The position numbers and the translations under genes were made by a program. From assembly GCA_002683775.1 (NCBI GenBank), contig NYTT01000088.1:1-8057 (forward strand): a stretch of 8,057 nucleotides of DNA. Direction: 5' to 3'. This stretch comes from Flavobacteriales bacterium. Its GTDB lineage: Bacteria; Bacteroidota; Bacteroidia; Flavobacteriales; BACL11. Below the pieces are notes generated by a model that saw only the letters and a list, made by a program, of their open reading frames with translations, had not been told where the DNA came from and ran no database searches. This document shows, piece by piece, positions 6,350 through 8,057 of this stretch (its first letter is position 1; each line of letters opens with the position of its first letter).

Positions 6350-7508
6350 TTGCACCTGAGTTAGTTTTTACATAATCAATTGAGATAGAATTCTTAAAAT
6401 CTATAAATTTCTCAATTGCAAAAACAAGTTCAGAATAACTAGCAATAGATATTCCTGCATCTAATTTGATTAGTTCTTTTGCCTCATTAAATTTGTCGTA
6501 TTTAGGTCCGAAAATAACTGGCAGTCCAAAGGCAGTTGCTTCTAATAAATTGTGGATGCCTCTACCAAATCCACCTCCAATATATGCTAATGTTCCATAT
6601 TTGTATATTTTAGAAAGATTACCAATATTATCAATTATAAGAACTCTAGAATCTCTAATATTTTCTTCTGTAGCATTAGAGTATAGTGTCCCTTTGGTTT
6701 TATTCTGCAAAGATGAATTCCTATTCATTTCATGTGGTGCAATGATGTACTTGTATTGATGATTTTTACTTATATAATCAATTAATAGCTTTTCGTCTGC
6801 AGGCCATGTGCTTCCACATATTATAGTATCGTTATTATTGCAGAAATTTTTAATTAACTCAATTTCTTCAGATTTTTTACTGTTAGATAGTACATTATCA
6901 AATCGAGTATCACCCGAAACAGTGACATTATTAATATTAATGGAATTTAAAAGTTTTTTTGATGCTAAATCTTGTACAAAAAAGTGACTAATATTTTTGA
7001 GTTGATTTGCCCACCATGTAAATTTAAAAAACAATTGTTCAGAGCGAAATACTGATGAAACACTATAAATAGGGATCTTATTTTTCTTCAATTCGTGGAT
7101 GAAGTTAAACCAAAATTCATATTTTATAAATACCGCTTTAATTGGATTAACAAGCATAATAAACTCTTTAGAGTTTGATTTAGTGTCAGTTGGTAAATAG
7201 AATACCCAGTCTGCCAAAGCATTATCTTTTTCTAGTTCATATCCAGAAGGAGAAAAGAAGGTAAGTAGTATTTTATGATTTGGATTAATAGATTTGTATT
7301 CAGAAATAACTGGTTTTGCTTGCTCAAATTCACCTAAAGATGCACAGTGAAACCATACAATATTTTTTTTCTTATAAACTGATTTCTTTATTTTGCAGAG
7401 TAATTTTTTTCTTCCGCTTAACCATAATCTTGCCTGTGGATTTATAATCGAAGCAATTCTGATGATTATAATATAACAGTTAATTCCTATGTTGTATAAA
7501 AAACTCAT
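6324..7508 (-). CDS. waaA: 3-deoxy-D-manno-octulosonic acid (Kdo) transferase
   Basis: WaaA (KdtA, GT30) transfers Kdo from CMP-Kdo to the lipid A precursor at the inner face of the cytoplasmic membrane, starting the LPS inner core. From ATG 7508 the protein has 394 residues. An N-terminal hydrophobic segment (~3-22, IGINCYIIIIRIASII) would anchor it. The N-terminal Rossmann domain has WFHCASLGEFEQAKP, with the expected catalytic Glu at residue 60 and YEFWF (130-134). The C-terminal half has GSTWPADE (232-239), IAPHE (256-260), GGGFGRGIHNLLEA (311-324) and FGPKYDKF (333-340), which form the donor-binding region. The frame stays open to 7568, but starts at 7568 or 7538 would run back into the upstream gene. 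ATG 7508 leaves a 4-nt gap and begins the conserved LYNIGI segment. It is probably co-transcribed with the upstream barrel gene. The 3' end overlaps the convergent methyltransferase gene. Confidence 0.95.
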   Translation of the reverse strand: MSFLYNIGINCYIIIIRIASIINPQARLWLSGRKKLLCKIKKSVYKKKNIVWFHCASLGEFEQAKPVISEYKSINPNHKILLTFFSPSGYELEKDNALADWVFYLPTDTKSNSKEFIMLVNPIKAVFIKYEFWFNFIHELKKNKIPIYSVSSVFRSEQLFFKFTWWANQLKNISHFFVQDLASKKLLNSININNVTVSGDTRFDNVLSNSKKSEEIELIKNFCNNNDTIICGSTWPADEKLLIDYISKNHQYKYIIAPHEMNRNSSLQNKTKGTLYSNATEENIRDSRVLIIDNIGNLSKIYKYGTLAYIGGGFGRGIHNLLEATAFGLPVIFGPKYDKFNEAKELIKLDAGISIASYSELVFAIEKFIDFKNSISIDYVKTNSGATKRILSVL

Positions 7509-7512
7509 GTCA

Positions 7513-7995
7513 TTAAAAATAATGAAATTGTTCATCATTTTTTCTTTGAATTGGAATGATAACTTCAAATTTTAAACCTAAAAAATTATCCCACTTTCTC
7601 TTATTTGGATACATAATATTATTTGCGAAATCATAATTTCTCTGAATTTTTGTGTGAGCAACTGTATAGTTTAATCCAGAGCTTATTTGAAACATTCCTT
7701 TTTTATGATAAAATTTATAATCAATAGAAAACTTTGCACTTATACCATTTGAAAATCGATCATAACCTTTTTTCATGTTCTCGTTAAGTTGAGGTATATT
7801 TTGATTTTTTGTATCTATAAAAATTTTATGTTGTAAATATCCAATACCTTGAGATAGATAGACGCCACTTAAATTTTTTTCTGAATTATGAAAACAATAA
7901 CCTGCTAGCAAATAGGTATTGAAACCAATTTCCATTAGATTAATATTAGCATATTGACCATCACCCCCAATAATTCCACCATCCAGATGGTGCAT
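7513..7995 (-). CDS. Probable outer-membrane beta-barrel protein, N-terminally incomplete (possibly frameshifted)
   Basis: The visible 160 residues read as the C-terminal half of a beta-barrel: alternating strands rich in aromatic residues and turns, GIGYLQHKIFI and PQLNENMKKGYDRFSNG in the middle, and a final strand FLGLKFEVIIPI followed by a short tail ending HYF. From memory this matches an uncharacterised Bacteroidota outer-membrane family often found beside waaA, whose full members are about twice this length and start with a signal peptide. The only ATG here (7995) begins MHHLDGG with no signal sequence. The frame is open upstream of it to TAA 8044-8046 without another plausible start. 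So the gene is either frameshifted, broken by a nonsense codon, or carries a sequencing error near the window edge. waaA follows after 4 nt, which suggests one operon in envelope assembly. No enzymatic motif is visible. Confidence 0.6.
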   Translation of the reverse strand: MHHLDGGIIGGDGQYANINLMEIGFNTYLLAGYCFHNSEKNLSGVYLSQGIGYLQHKIFIDTKNQNIPQLNENMKKGYDRFSNGISAKFSIDYKFYHKKGMFQISSGLNYTVAHTKIQRNYDFANNIMYPNKRKWDNFLGLKFEVIIPIQRKNDEQFHYF

Positions 7996-8057
7996 TAAAT
8001 TCTTTTGTTGTCCAAGTATTTGTATTTGAATTACTTGTTGTTGTTAAGGCGTTCCAA

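Noticed and set aside
6466..6759. Plus-strand open frame inside waaA
   Set aside because: It is entirely antisense to conserved WaaA motifs, and its product has no family features.
7509..7568. Longer waaA start at 7568 or 7538
   Set aside because: It would overlap the end of the upstream barrel gene. The extra residues are not conserved, and ATG 7508 gives the usual N-terminal membrane segment.
1..8057. CRISPR array, insertion sequence, attachment site next to the tRNAs, or defence system
   Set aside because: No spaced direct repeats, transposase or integrase motifs, or duplicated tRNA 3' ends were seen; gene content is ordinary core chromosome.

Overview
The window is AT-rich (roughly 30% GC by eye) chromosomal DNA from a member of the Bacteroidota. 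Evidence for this includes: several promoters with the Bacteroidota -7 element TAnnTTTG; a near absence of Shine-Dalgarno sequences; tRNA genes without an encoded CCA; an OmpA-like/TPR lipoprotein of a type I know from this phylum; and a MutS with the phylum's GPNMSGKS Walker A and QLSFF tail. Nothing in it looks mobile or recently transferred. The content is mostly housekeeping: DNA mismatch repair, RNA 2'-O-methylation, two tRNAs, lipopolysaccharide core synthesis and two envelope proteins.

Layout: positions 1-153 hold the 3' end of a probable deoxynucleoside kinase. It faces a minus-strand TPR/OmpA-like lipoprotein gene (225-1889) across a perfect bidirectional terminator (181-208). Upstream of the lipoprotein gene, also on the minus strand, is a small SpoU-family RNA methyltransferase (2040-2576). 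That gene diverges from mutS (2612-5212) across only 35 bp, which holds back-to-back -7 elements. mutS probably starts at a TTG codon.

Downstream of mutS is a tRNA-Gly(GCC)/tRNA-Leu(UAA) unit with its own promoter and a strong terminator (5221-5480). Next comes a second, larger SpoU-family methyltransferase (5564-6349), whose 3' end overlaps the convergent waaA gene (Kdo transferase, 6324-7508) by 26 bp. waaA follows, after a 4-nt gap, a gene for a probable outer-membrane beta-barrel protein (7513-7995). The beta-barrel gene lacks its N-terminal half and any signal peptide, and may be frameshifted or broken near the window edge.

Functionally, the two methyltransferases and two tRNAs belong to translation and RNA modification, and mutS to replication fidelity. 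waaA, the barrel protein and the lipoprotein belong to the outer envelope. I found no evidence for a new multi-gene system. The most useful leads are the divergent trmH/mutS promoter, the OmpA-like domain lacking its usual ligand-binding Asp, the tail-to-tail overlap at waaA, and the disrupted-looking barrel gene.
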